Below, piece by piece: positions 10,704 to 22,835 of a stretch of DNA of 64,000 bases (within the stretch, counting starts at the first letter, position 1; the number at the start of each line of letters is the position of its first letter). This stretch comes from Viscum album. Lineage: Eukaryota; Streptophyta; Magnoliopsida; Santalales; Viscaceae. A model generated the notes under the pieces. The model ran no database searches. It was not told where the DNA came from and worked only from the letters and a program-made list of their open reading frames with translations. Both the position numbers and the translations under genes were made by a program. Location of the stretch: assembly GCA_963277665.1 (NCBI GenBank), contig OY728142.1:5842001-5906000 (forward strand). Direction: 5' to 3'.

Positions 10704-13600
10704 TTATATGTAAATCCGAGTATGGGACATTTTAAAAAGAATCAAAAATCCACAAATAATCATAAAAACCCAATTCTCAAAGGGTTATTAACTATACTAC
10801 CAGCCACACGATTCTACATGAGGCATCAATGTAATTCTTATTCAAGGAAACTCACTACATGATCCATGATATCACTAATGGAACTTATCTGAGAGGTCTT
10901 GATCATCAGAACTCACTAAATATGTAATCAATAGAACTATGAAGATCTTGATACATATATAAGACATCTAACAAAACATGTATTTCTACATATTTATGAA
11001 ATGTTATTTTGGGATACACGGTATATTGAGGTCGGCTAGAATTCAGTGTGTTCCTCCTACCAATGTTTGTGTACTTTGTGTTATGCCGATGAAATTAATT
11101 TCATGCATATGTACTATGGTTCTGTATGTTCACCTGGATCAATTAGAGTATCTGGTGATCCCTATGTACTCTATTTGTGCCTGTGTTCATAGTTATGTCT
11201 TTAACCATGTACCCATAGGGTACAGGTTGAGCCTCCATCATTAGGTCATTTGGAATGTGACTTGTGTCCCAAAGTGTCACATATTTTTCTCTACACTAAA
11301 ATCATATTTACATGAATAAATACTACATAGAATGTGTTCATCATAATACACACTATATAGTCATTAATTCCCAAAAACTATAGAATATTCATGTATCTCA
11401 CCCATTCCATTACTATAATTTATTCTTCCACCAGATATTCTGATAATCATAGATCTAGGATTTACTGAGTGCTTCCATCAATGATGAATGGATTCTAACC
11501 ACTAACTCACATATAAATTATCACTCATCACACCACCATTCCAAGATTCCAAAAAACATGCAAGGGGTATCTTAAAATAAAAACTCAATCCTCCATCGAC
11601 ATGACTCACCAAAAACATATCATCAATATCAATCCTAAACCCATGATAATGAATTTATTATTCCAAATATAGATTATGCAATGATCATTCATTGAGTATT
11701 TTATAAATCATCAAGTGAATAAAAAAATATGATGGTCACACATAGAAAAGTGAGATAAATTATTAAAACACAATCATGAAGAATAAACCTCGGCCAATGT
11801 GCACGTTCTCTTCAATTAATAGTTTTTGGAATGATAACTTAAGAGGAATGAAAAAATTAATATCAATTCGAAGCTTTAATGAAGACAATAACATCAAACA
11901 TAAATCATCTGTCGATCCGTGAATCAAACTGTTAGAATAACTGAATCATAATTAATGTGGGATGATAAAAAATAATACAAATACAGTAAGAAAAATGCAA
12001 CCTTAGGTTTAGATCAATAGTATATGAATAATGGGTTTGCATCACTATCCATGGTGAGATCCAAAAAATGACCTATCATCGAAGATCCTTACGTTACATC
12101 GATATTTGATCCATGGTTCTAACATATGGTAATGATTCTCCACACTCTCCTAACAAATTTCCAAGGTTATGTGTCTAACCGAACGATTTGTCTATAAAAA
12201 TATATTTTCAGATTAGATTCGTTTTATGGGAATTAATTATATATATATATATATATATATATTATTCTGCCCACGATCACTCTAACCTAAGCACCTGGTG
12301 TGCTCTAATGTTATGTCACATCTAGGGTAAAACCCATGATCTAGACTCAATGGTCATCTCAAATTTCTCATAAGAGTCCCCATTCTAGATTTATTTAATT
12401 ATTCCTAAAAAACTATGTGTCCATGTAATAATATATTGTTAATTTTTGTTATATCATTACCTAGCCTTCATGGGCCTCATAATTCTATACTAACTGAGTC
12501 CCTTTCTCCAAAAATATTTTTTAAAATATTTCATAACATTACAAGGAAAAAATAGAGACTTTGCATTCATTGTGAATGGGCCCTTATCAACCATTTAGTT
12601 TGACACTCCCTGGGGATATGATTTAGTTGATCATAATATCTTTACAAACTGCAATAAATAATTGATATTCTAGTTACTCTAATGTGCTATGTCGATAAGT
12701 ATATGATAACCCAACTTTAAGTAACCTAAGTTGAACCATAAGAGTTATAAGATGAACCAAGTGTTTAATTTTTCAAATGCATGTATTATATGTTGAAATG
12801 AATGTGTAATTGGAGAATACATATTATTATAAATCTTTAATATTAATATAATCATTAAATCTAATTATATTTGTAACCATTTGGGGTTTTATTATTTGGT
12901 TGGAACACTGTTAATGAAGTGAAGCTAAAAAATGTATATATCTATAAAATACTATGTCTTATAACCACATATGGGAGAATATTTAAATTATTAATAATAT
13001 TGGTATATGTCTTTTATAACGTAAAAAAGTGGGTTTTTAGTCATAACTAAGGTAGTGACGTTGATATCTTAACAGAAATTAAATCTTGATATTCTCGGCT
13101 ATTTTTATTAGAAAGTGATATTTATCAATGTTATTTTTCAATGATATTCAAGTATATTCTAAAATTTATGAGGGTTATGTGAAACATCTAAGGATTTTTC
13201 TTCAATATTTATTCTTTAAAGGTATAGAAGCATATATTAAATTGTATCAAAAACATTGAAAAATTATTTTATGACAAGGTTATATTTTAAGGGATGACTA
13301 CTTAAAATCACATGATTAATTTATAGATAAATTTTAGGATTAACATATTCTTGATATTGATATAATAATGGGTTAATTGATCTTGAAAAATTAGGTTAGA
13401 TGGTAGTAGTAACCTTGGTATTAAAAATTAGTTCATGATGTTTTTTGTGAATTTTATCTCATTTTTGGGATTATTATATATATATACTAGTGTATCACTT
13501 TATGAAATAGTGGATGAAGATAAGAATTATTTTTTTTAAGGAATATATGATTTTAAAATCGTTTAAGGTATTATAGTTTCAAATATGTTCGATATATTTC
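10704..13600. other. Unclassified AT-rich DNA
   Basis: No coding domain is recognisable. An open frame at 10978-11244 is compositionally ordinary and matches nothing I know. A pure AT dinucleotide run sits at about 12238-12262. On the minus strand near 12290-12340 there is a possible LTR end and primer site (see findings). Confidence 0.5.
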
Positions 13601-15212
13601 CCCACATGCAACACCAAATAAAACTGAAACTATGATATGTCTAGATTGTTAAAACCTATTTGTTGAATTAGTATGCATGAATTGGAATAAATAAATTTGA
13701 AAATATATTCATATATATTTATATATGTTATTATATACAAATTCATTGTATTCATTATTTTGTATAAGAATCTAAATTTTTATTGACTATGATTTATATT
13801 AAATAAAACATAGTATATTATTATTAAATGATGTCCTTAATAAAATATAATATTGATTTATTAATTCAATATTTATTTTTTTATATAAATTAAGAATAAG
13901 AATAACTAGTATTTCAATAAAAAGTTATTTTCCTATTAAAAATATTTCTCCATTTATTTTTATTTAAAATTTATAATATGAAATTATCAAAATTTAATTT
14001 CAAAAAATAAACAAAATTTTTTAATTTATAATATAATAATTAGTATAGTATAATTGTTTTGAGATTTTCTAAAACAAATGTTTTTTGGCAAATAGTAAAG
14101 CATACTAATTTTTAATTTTAGCATCAATTATGGGAAATTATGAATTGAATGTTTTTGAAACATTTTTAAATATATATATATATATATATTGTGTGAAATG
14201 AATCATTTGAATATACTATGTTGGATTTTCAATATCAATGTATAATATTTTCAAAAATATAATAATATTTTATGAAAAATATTTTTTTAATTTTCTTTTA
14301 TTAAGGTTGAACATGGAAAAATTTATGTTACAAATTTATTTCACCATAATATAACTCTTATATGGTCAATAATAATAATTTTAGTATCATTAGAACCAAA
14401 TAAAATGATACTTTTTTACATATACATTAACCTTATTTCTAAAAACCACTTCTCTTAAAATTGGTTTTTTCATGTTCTAATGTTATGATTTATTATCATA
14501 CACAAAGAAATTTAATTTGATAAAATTCTAATTATATTTTATAAAATAATTTTCTTATTATTTAATATTTCAATTTTCTTTTTAGGTATAAAATTATGAT
14601 TATTAGGATTAATTCTAATGACCATGATAATAATGAAATAATGATTTTGAATTTATTGTTTTATTAATATCATATAATTTATATCAAATCAATTTAAATA
14701 AAATCCTTTAAATAATTTATATTATATGATGTATAAACATAAAAATAAATATATGTTCATTTACTTAATTATTAATCAATACTAAATAATATTAATAATC
14801 AATAATAGTAAAAATGTCATTTTACTATGCAAATAGTTTTTCTAAACTTTACTTATTTTAATTAAAAAGATAATTTTATAATATTTATAAATTTACTTAT
14901 ATTAAAAAGAGTATAAATTTAGTTCCATAAAACCCAAATTTTTTTTATATTTTTTGTATTATCTTTTTATGAAAATATAAAATAAATTAGTATAAAAATA
15001 GTTACCAAGTTTGAAAGTAAATGATTAAAATGTAAAAAAGTAATGGTTAAAACCCTATTACATGTTTAAAAAAATTAAATAATTTTTTTTGTTTTTATCG
15101 ACTAAAATACACCCTACAATCCATTATTTCAAAACATTGTTTCCATTTACAATGTAATATTATCACGACATTATTAAAATATAATGGGTGATTCCAAAAT
15201 TTCTATTTTCAT

Positions 15213-15222
15213 CTTATAAAAG
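15213..15222 (+). promoter_or_regulatory. E3 5' LTR TATA box
   Basis: cttataaaaggggg is matched in the 3' LTR by tttataaaagga at about 23719-23729. It is followed by a C-rich leader and a donor-like aacgtaagtat at about 15393-15403, as expected for an LTR promoter with a spliced leader. Confidence 0.65.
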
Positions 15223-15565
15223 GGGGTCACTTACACCATTTTAAAAGATATAGATCCAATAATATTTTTCCTTAAAAATCTTGAAAAATATCTTATCTTA
15301 TAATTTCCTCACACATTCTTAATCCTCTAGTCACAAAAAGTTATCCAAATCTCTTCAATTCCAGGGAGTTTTCCAAGGAAAGATCAAGTCTCCAACGTAA
15401 GTATTATCTCATTATTCCGGTTTTCTAATTAATATTACTTTTCAAAAACTATTATATCAGTAAAAATATAATGATATCAGTATCATTATTATACAATTAT
15501 TTTATTATACTAATTTAATAATAATTATTTATTCATATTCATCTGCTAATAAATATAAATGTGTC

Positions 15566-15810
15566 ATTATTTCATTGTGTGAACTACCGCCCCCACAATG
15601 CAACATCTTCTATTTTTCATCACCTCCATTCATAGATGATAAAATAAATTTAGTGGATGAATAAATATTATATTAATATTATTAATAAATTTCAAATTGT
15701 TATTAACTTTATTTTCCTCTCATTCATTTTGAAATAGAAACATTAATTGTGCATACATGAGAACTATCGACTCCAAAAGTAATGAGTTTCTTTTTTCATC
15801 ACCACACATA
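15566..15810 (+). repeat. Diverged repeats after the E3 5' LTR promoter
   Basis: Two decayed copies (about 15566-15640 and 15738-15810) share catgcgtacatg-like starts, a gaac(t)accgc word and end ttcatcacc(acc)acaca. Three related copies lie in the 3' LTR at about 24070-24118, 24250-24325 and 24445-24485. Confidence 0.6.
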
Positions 15811-16299
15811 TTGGTTGAATTTAAAAATATATTTAATATATAAAAATATTTTCATGACACTATTAATAATATATATTTTATTATACTATTTTACAACTCT
15901 TTTTACTGTGGTCAACACAAATAAGAAGCTATGGGGAAATTGATCGAACAACCACAAGTAACTAATGTAGGCAGGAAAAAATATCATAAATAAATAACAT
16001 ATTATAGTTAATGAAAATTGGAATATTAAATATAGATGAATAATTTAATTTCATATATATATAATGACCTTAATTTAAATATTATGTAAGTAAAGTTCAT
16101 GTACATAGTGCTTTCATACATAGGTAAGGGATCTGTGTCAATTCCACTTCACTTATATGTGTTTTATTGTTAAGAACCAATTTATTATTTATATAGTGTA
16201 TATACTTTCAAATATTTTTTATGTGAAATAAATGATTTAATTGAAGTTATTTAAATAAAAACATGAGTTTCATGATTCAAATGACTTTTTATTCAAAAT

Positions 16300-16770
16300 T
16301 TACAATAGTCATAAGGGTTTTGTCTAAAAATCACCTTCTTTGAGACATATTTGATTTAATAGACCTAATTTATTTTAAATGGTGTGTATAAAAATATTTG
16401 GATGTTTAATATCATGGATTATATTTATTTATTTTATTTTATCATCATGTTTAATCTCTATGTAGTTCTATCTTTCATGGGGTTTTATTAGAATATTTCT
16501 TAAGTTGTAAGGGTTTCTTGTCTCAATTTTCACCCATTGAGATATATTTCTTATTATACACCATGATTTATTTTGATTTTTTTATCTAATTCTCATTAAT
16601 GTTTTTTAATATTTATTATCTTATATTTCATAAAATTTAATTTTTTATTCAATGTTATTTCTATCCTTTGGTTTTGACTCAAAAAATTCAAAAGTTGTAC
16701 GGGTGTTCATCTCAAATTCCTCTTTGAGACACGTTATATTTTTTCGACCATGATTCCTTTTACGTAGTTT
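16300..16770 (+). repeat. About 200-base period repeat in E3 5' LTR
   Basis: Three diverged copies, at about 16305, 16490 and 16675, share the order aagttgtaagggt, tctcaaattc, ctttgagacatat and ccatgattt. I found no equivalent in the 3' LTR, which is shorter in this part. Confidence 0.6.
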
Positions 16771-18980
16771 AAATTTAATTTGCATTACAATGAATTTTTT
16801 ATACTTTATTTTATTTTAATTAGTGGGAAATAATAATCTAAATAAAGTTTTTTTTTTCTTAAAACAACTTTCAAGTGAATTGTTATCTTAGTTATAATAG
16901 ATCTATTATTCCTCCTTCAAGACCTATCAGCAATAAGTTCTCTTTATTTTTATACTTTTTTTGTAATATTATTCTAATTTTCCTCTTCTAATTTTGTATA
17001 TATTTCCTTTAAATATATACCTAGTTAAACATTCACATCATTTTGGGGGTATACATGTTTTTATTTCCCTTAAAAATTCCTTCTTTTATGTAAACCCGGT
17101 TAAGGAAACATTAATATTTCTTATCTCATATCTAACATAACCACCATAAATGTTTCTAATACATAAATATATTTTAAAAATAATAAATATTTTACCAATA
17201 AAAATATTATTTTAATTCTATTTTTTTTTTGACAAAATAAGTTATTTTATTCATTATAATATTCTTTATCTATTTTTGAAAAGCTTCACCCAAGTGCTTC
17301 ATAATTATTATTTCTTATTCTATATACTTCTCAGGAATTTTATAAATTGGATCTCTATGTTCAATACATATATAACATTATCAATTAGGAAATTTCCAAT
17401 AATTTATTTCCTTCTTTTCTTGGGAGTTTTTATGATTTTGCCTTCAATTATTACATGAATCAAAATTATTAAACTCCCTTCATTCTCATGGTATTGATCA
17501 TGCTTATGATTTATGTAAGGTTTATTGTCCTCATGTATAAAAAATTTGTTTTATTTTAATTTATGTTAAAGGTGTGTTCAAAATTATATATCCATCCAAT
17601 ATAATGGGTAATTATTCCATATTATGATATATTTTATATAATGCAAGGGTGGTTATCGTAAGAACAATATGTTATGTGATGGGTGGTCCATAATCACATA
17701 TCCATAAAATGTATTGGGTAAATAATTATATCTTATTATATTTTATGTAATGTATTAGGTATTGAACTTAATCATCCACGGAACGTTTTTTAGTATGTTT
17801 AAGGGAGTAAGGAGTCAACTCAATCCAGCATTGTACTTTGACTACTTTATAATAATTTAATGGGGAGTAACCCCTGACTTATGTTCATGATATAATGTTT
17901 TATATTTTTTATTCATTTTTTTGATATTATGAAATAATTTAATTATTCCATGTATCCATTATTATCATCATCATATTTATGATTTCATATTTATTTTTTT
18001 TTACTATAATTTTATGCTTTAGTATCATGTTTATTCCATTACTAGACTTTTTAGCTCAACCTTTTCCTTATTTAATTTCCCTAGGATATTTTATATAGAT
18101 TTATAATATTCATACATAATTGGAGAACTATGTGTAGTTTTAAATAAAGATGATTTTTTTATGTTTATGTTGATGTATTTGTATAAATAATATTCTAAAG
18201 ACACTAGATCTCTAAATACTCTTTGTGTATTTATTGGAAAATAATTTTAAGAATTATGGAATATTATGTGTTTAAGGACTAGGTCACAATATATCCCAAG
18301 TCTCCAACATTAATTTTCTAGGATTTATATTAATTTTTCATAGAAATATTTTTATTTCATAAGGTAATTTAATTATATTTTATTTAATAGAATTATTATT
18401 CCTTTTAAGGGTAAAATGTATGTTTTTAAGAAAATTTATTTCATGTGTAATCATGTTTCCGAGGAAAAACTCATGGTTATGATTTTTACTTCATGTTTTT
18501 TTATAAAGTTATTTAATGAAAAAATGGCTTAGTAAAGATGATTTCATGTGAAATTAAACTTTTATTTGATCTCAAGGATTATTATGTTAATGGAAAACAC
18601 TATTACATGGTCTCAAGGTTTAGAAATATTCTATTGGGTTTCTTTCTTCCTTTGTATATCCATTACTAAGCCTTTTTTCTCATCCAATTTTTTTTTTAAA
18701 AAATAATAGGGATTAAGGAATATTCATAACAAAGATGAAGTCAATTTGAAAATCATGAATATTTTTCATGAAAAGAAAACGTGTTCTTTTAAGTATTGTA
18801 TTGTGGAAAAAAGGATAATGAGTGGAATTGTACATAAAATAATGTATAGTTTTGTTATTTAAGAGTTATGTACTAATTATCTATAAATATAAACTTGAAA
18901 AGTTCCTCCTTAATGTAAGAAAATTATTTCATGATTTAAAACTCTTGATTATGGGTTGAACAGGGATCCGATTCTAATAG

Positions 18981-18997
18981 TTGGTTTTAGAGAAGGG
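18981..18997 (+). promoter_or_regulatory. E3 primer-binding site
   Basis: ttggttttagagaaggg follows the LTR end by one base. It corresponds to ttggtatcagagc of the initiator-Met primer site with a few changes. Confidence 0.7.
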
Positions 18998-19619
18998 TTT
19001 AGATAATTTTTAGAGGTTAGGATAAAGTAATTACGTACCGAAAATATATTATAATTTATGGTTATCATAATATAAAATTTCAATATTACTATGTTTCTTT
19101 ATCTAAACTACAACTATTCTTAATGGGATTTCACAGAAGAAATATAGATACTATAATAGTAAATCAAAAAGAGAATGATATCCTTATAAATTAGAAACCT
19201 AAAATAGTTGGGAGTAGAATATAGTGGTTTGTTTCTATGATATCTCAATTGAAGAAGGATTTAAAGGGTAGTGGTATCTCTGTGGGAGAGAAAAAATATT
19301 CATCATAGATAAAAAATTCCATTATAGTGATTTTTATGATTTTGAACCCTACAACATGCAATGGATAATCTAACAATCTGATAGTTAAAGGATGAGTTAA
19401 ATCCTTGTAGAAAATATTTAAAGCCATGTGTTGTTTAGAACATCAAAAGGTAACTCTTTTTTACATAAATCTTTGAAGCTAAAGCCAATCAATAGTGTTC
19501 AATGATTTAGAATATCAAAGAAAGAGAAGACATTGATTCCATGGAATGGGATTAATTTAATAATATTTTTACTGAGAATTATTTTTCTAATGTTGTTAAA
19601 AATATAATTGAAACAAATT

Positions 19620-20044
19620 CATGGAATTGAGAAAAAATGGATGAATATTCAGTTGATATGTATGAATAACACTTCACTTATCTGTAAATGTATGAACAAA
19701 ATTTTATTTAGAAACATGAAAGTAAAATTAATATATTTTACTCCATATTAGAACCCAATTTATGAAGATCATGGTCCCCGTGGTAATTTAAAATTTATGA
19801 GAAACTTGTTCAATGTGAAGAAAATGCAGATATTTGTTTCTCATCATATATTCGATGAAAATAAGAAAAAAAAAACAGTTCCAAATAGAATGTAATGGTG
19901 AAGAATCCATTGAATATGTCTGAAGGTAAGAAAATAAAGCTTATATCATGTGATAAGTGTGTTAAAAAGTACCCTGGAAAATGTAATTTTTAGAATGGAA
20001 AGTGTTTTTGATGTGGTAATTTTGGACATGTGGCTCATAACTAT
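19620..20044 (+). pseudogene. E3 gag C-terminus with zinc knuckle
   Basis: Only the nucleocapsid end is legible. A lead-in reads ISCDKCVKKYPGKCNF, then a stop, then GKCF, a stop, CGNFGHVAHNY at about 19945-20044. The paired cysteine words followed by CX2CX4HX4C spacing are typical of chromovirus Gag. Inside the knuckle, arginine or tryptophan is replaced by TGA, and the last cysteine is tyrosine (tat at 20042-20044), the same outcome as in E1. Sequence between the primer site and 19600 is presumably earlier gag but is not readable. Confidence 0.75.
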
Positions 20045-20234
20045 AAATAAACGAACATTATAATGATTATAAAAATAATGAAAATTCAATTATAAGATGT
20101 TTTAATTGTAATTATATGGTTCATTATGTGTGTACTTGTCTAAATATACTAATATAGGATGGATTTTTTCATGATCACATGGATAAAGGTGTGGTTAAAT
20201 CATTTATGACTACTTTGGAAAATGTTGGACTATC

Positions 20235-20830
20235 CAGCAATGTGGTGCCAACTCCAGGGTGCTCAGTATTTTTCAAAGGTTAATCTCATGCCCAAATATA
20301 ATCAACTGAGGGTGAATTAGGATGGTATTTCAAATACAATGTTTCGTACTAAGTATAGACATTATTAGTTTTTTCATGCCTTTTAGTTTAAAAAATGATT
20401 TAGTTTCATTTATGTACTAAATCAATAGATTTTTCCATGATTTTTTGGACAAATTTATGGTTGTGTTCATTGATGATATTTTGGTATATTACAAAAGTTA
20501 TGAGGATAACGAAAAACACTACATAATTATTTTACAATTATTGAAATAAAATAAGTTATATGGAAAATTTAATTAAGGTGATTTTTTGTTGAGAGAAGTT
20601 TCTTTCCTTGGATTTATTTTGAATAAAGTTAGAATAACTATTAATCTAGTTAAAACTAAATAGGTCAAATTATGTCCAAAACCTATAAATTTTATGGAGA
20701 TTAATATTTTTCTTATATTAGTGGGTCACTGTTACCAGGTTTTGGAAAAAATTTCTCAATTATATATCTCACTAACTAATTTCCTCAAAAAAGATAAATT
20801 CATCTAGAAAAAATAATGTTATGAAATTAT
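20235..20830 (+). pseudogene. E3 reverse transcriptase pseudogene (N-terminus lost)
   Basis: Readable from the end of the fingers (QLQGAQYFSKVNL, about 20250-20290) through the palm (HY and FKK words at 20365-20400) to the catalytic box VVFIDDILVYYKSYED. Both aspartates are kept at 20472-20477. The thumb shows LREVSFLGFI and LVGHCYQVLEKISQ, then SLTNFLKKDKF. The zinc knuckle is only about 200 bases upstream, so the protease and N-terminal RT have been deleted. Stops and frame changes run throughout. It differs clearly in sequence from E1/E2, for example VFIDDILVY rather than LLIDDILIY, so it is another lineage. Confidence 0.9.
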
Positions 20831-20831
20831 C

Positions 20832-21235
20832 ATGGAATTGAAAAGGTGTTTAGTGAATGCTCTAGTTTTTTCTCTACCATCAATAAATTGTGAGTCTGTA
20901 ATCAAAAAATTTGTTTCATTAAAGGGGCTTGGTTGTGTTTTGATGCATAATAATCAGTTAATTGCATATGATTCATTTCAATTGAAACCACATGATATAC
21001 ATTGTCTTACACATGATCTTGAACTCATTTTTGTGGGTTTTTATTTTAAAATATGGAGAAATTATTTATATTGGGTAAAGTGTGAAATATATACTAATCA
21101 TAAACGTTTAAATTATGTATTCACTCATAAATAATTGAACATGATGTATAGAGGATGGCTAGATCATATTAAGGATTATTACTCCATGATTTATTACATT
21201 TTTGGAAAATAAAATAGAGGGGAATATTATTTATG
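20832..21235 (+). pseudogene. E3 RNase H pseudogene
   Basis: An open stretch of 100 codons (20832-21131) reads ELKRCLVNALVFSLPS, then LKGLGCVLMHNNQLIAYDS, LKPHDIHCLTHDLELIF, WRNYLYWVKCEIYTNHKRL and YVFTHK. This is an unmistakable gypsy RNase H. The third acidic position is asparagine (YTNH where YTDH-type is usual), a G-to-A change. After a TAA at 21132 a tether region follows (RGWLDHIKDYYSMIYY). It continues directly from RT and is the strongest single coding signal of E3. Confidence 0.93.
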
Positions 21236-21519
21236 TTAGAAATATATTGCATCATTAATTAAGATAAATTTAAAAAATGATCCTTTGGTAAATGATTTGA
21301 TGAATGTTGTTATAGAAATTGTGTATGCAATAACTCATTCTTATTTGTTTCAGGTTTTAGTGTAGTCATATTTGGCAAACAGAATTCAAAAAGACCAAAA
21401 AAATTATTTTGTTTTACAATAAAATGTATAATTGGTTAGGAAAATAATGCTTCTTAAATACAACATTGAAAAAGAAATATTTCTGGTATTCATGAAAAGA
21501 TAATGTGTGCCTTTTGATT

Positions 21520-22260
21520 CACAATTGAAGGAAGATTTTTTGAGTGAAGCTCATAGTTCTCTATTTTTTATCATCCCATAAATACTAATATTTATAGAGA
21601 TATTGGGGAACATTTTTACTAAGAATGAATGAAGAAAGAAAATTTTGGATTTACAATAAAATCTTTTACTTGTTAATATATTAAAGTGAAATAAAACTAT
21701 ATAAGTGATTTATTTAGCCTTTTCTAGTTCCAAAACTGAAATAGAAGAATATAACCATACATTTCATGGTTAGATTACCAAATATATCTCAAGGTAGTAA
21801 TAATATATGGGTTATAGTTGATCATTTGACTAAATCTATTCATTTTATACCAAGAAAAGTTAATATATCTTTGTATAATCTTTCTATACTTTATGTTAAA
21901 TATATAATCCGATTGGGAGAGTCCCCATTAATATTTTATTTTATCACGATCCAAAATTGACTTCTTTTTTTTGAAAATAATTTAAATTATTTTGGGTATT
22001 GGATTAAATTTAAGTATATATTTTTATCCTCATCCTGATAGATAGTTAGAGTAAATGATTCCGACTTTGGAGGATATACTCTAATCTTGTTCATTGGATT
22101 ACCAAGGAAATTGGGATGAATATATTTAAATATTTTAATTTTCTTATAATAAAATTTTTCATTCTAATATAAAGATTCTACCTTTTGATGCATTATATGG
22201 TATGTTTTTTCAAACTCCAGCTTGATTGGATGGAGTCAGTAAAATATTTTTTTTGGGGCC
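21520..22260 (+). pseudogene. E3 integrase pseudogene
   Basis: The zinc-binding region is barely visible (EAHSSLFF at about 21547). The core is clear: VRLPNISQG with NNIWVIVDHLTKSIHF (21768-21850) and LYVKYIIRLGESP (21890-21930). A frame change follows, then FYPHPDR, a stop and TLEDIL at about 22025-22085, which marks the third catalytic position. PFDALYGMFFQTPA ends the readable part at 22180-22225. Several stops and at least two frameshifts are present. Confidence 0.9.
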
Positions 22261-22524
22261 AGAATTATTAAATGATATTTTTGATCAACTAAATGTGATT
22301 CAATAGTATATTAGGGTAGCTCAGAGCAAGAAGAGAAGTTATGTGAATGACCAAATGAAAGATATTTCTTCTGAGGTAAGTGAATTGTTTTATTAAATTA
22401 TCTCAATAGAAAATTGGTTTATGTTTCTATAAGAAGGGAAATTCAATTCCATGATTCAATGGACCATATAATATAATAGAGAATATTGGATTTTATTCTT
22501 ATCGATTTTACTTTCTTATATGTT

Positions 22525-22770
22525 TATCTTAGGTACTTGATGTGTTTAATGTTTCATTTTTAAAGATGTATGTGCCAAATGCATCTCATGCTTTGGGTCC
22601 TAAAGTAGTTCAGTTGGAATATAACCATCATTATGAAGAATTTTTCCTTCATATTATTAGTTTTAGAGAGTAGGTTTTATTTAATAATTTGATTCACAAT
22701 GTTACATTTTTTTCATTAATACTATATGATTGAATAAGTAACTTGGGAATCAGAAAATGCTATGAAGGAA
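22525..22770 (+). pseudogene. E3 integrase tail and possible chromodomain remnant
   Basis: VLDVFNVSFLKMYVPNASH at about 22531-22590 is the conserved integrase-tail motif (V-x-x-VF-x-VS-x-L). It is followed by an acidic stretch LEYNHHYEEFF and a heavily decayed segment in chromodomain position. The chromodomain identity rests on position and a few residues only. Confidence 0.6.
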
Positions 22771-22820
22771 AAACGTCACCAGTTTTTATGAAATAAATAA
22801 AAATATTAGGATAGAATTTC

Positions 22821-22835
22821 TAAAAAGGGGAATCA
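22821..22835 (+). promoter_or_regulatory. E3 polypurine tract
   Basis: aaaaaggggaatca directly precedes tgtaaaaac, the start of the 3' LTR, mirroring the E1 arrangement. Confidence 0.6.

Larger units (their letters stand above)
13600..18979 (+). repeat. E3 5' LTR (left edge approximate)
   Basis: It matches the 3' LTR in several blocks: 14060-14120 with 23110-23165, 14440-14530 with 23325-23410, the TATA/R region 15210-15420 with 23715-23900, and the last 600 bases 18330-18979 with 25510-26164. It is roughly 2 kb longer than the 3' copy; part of the excess is a decayed repeat of about 200-base period at 16300-16770. The right end is ctaata directly before the primer site. Confidence 0.75.

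Noticed and set aside
10978..11244. 88-codon + strand frame with C/Y/V-rich product
   Set aside because: No recognisable domain, signal or neighbour; treated as chance.
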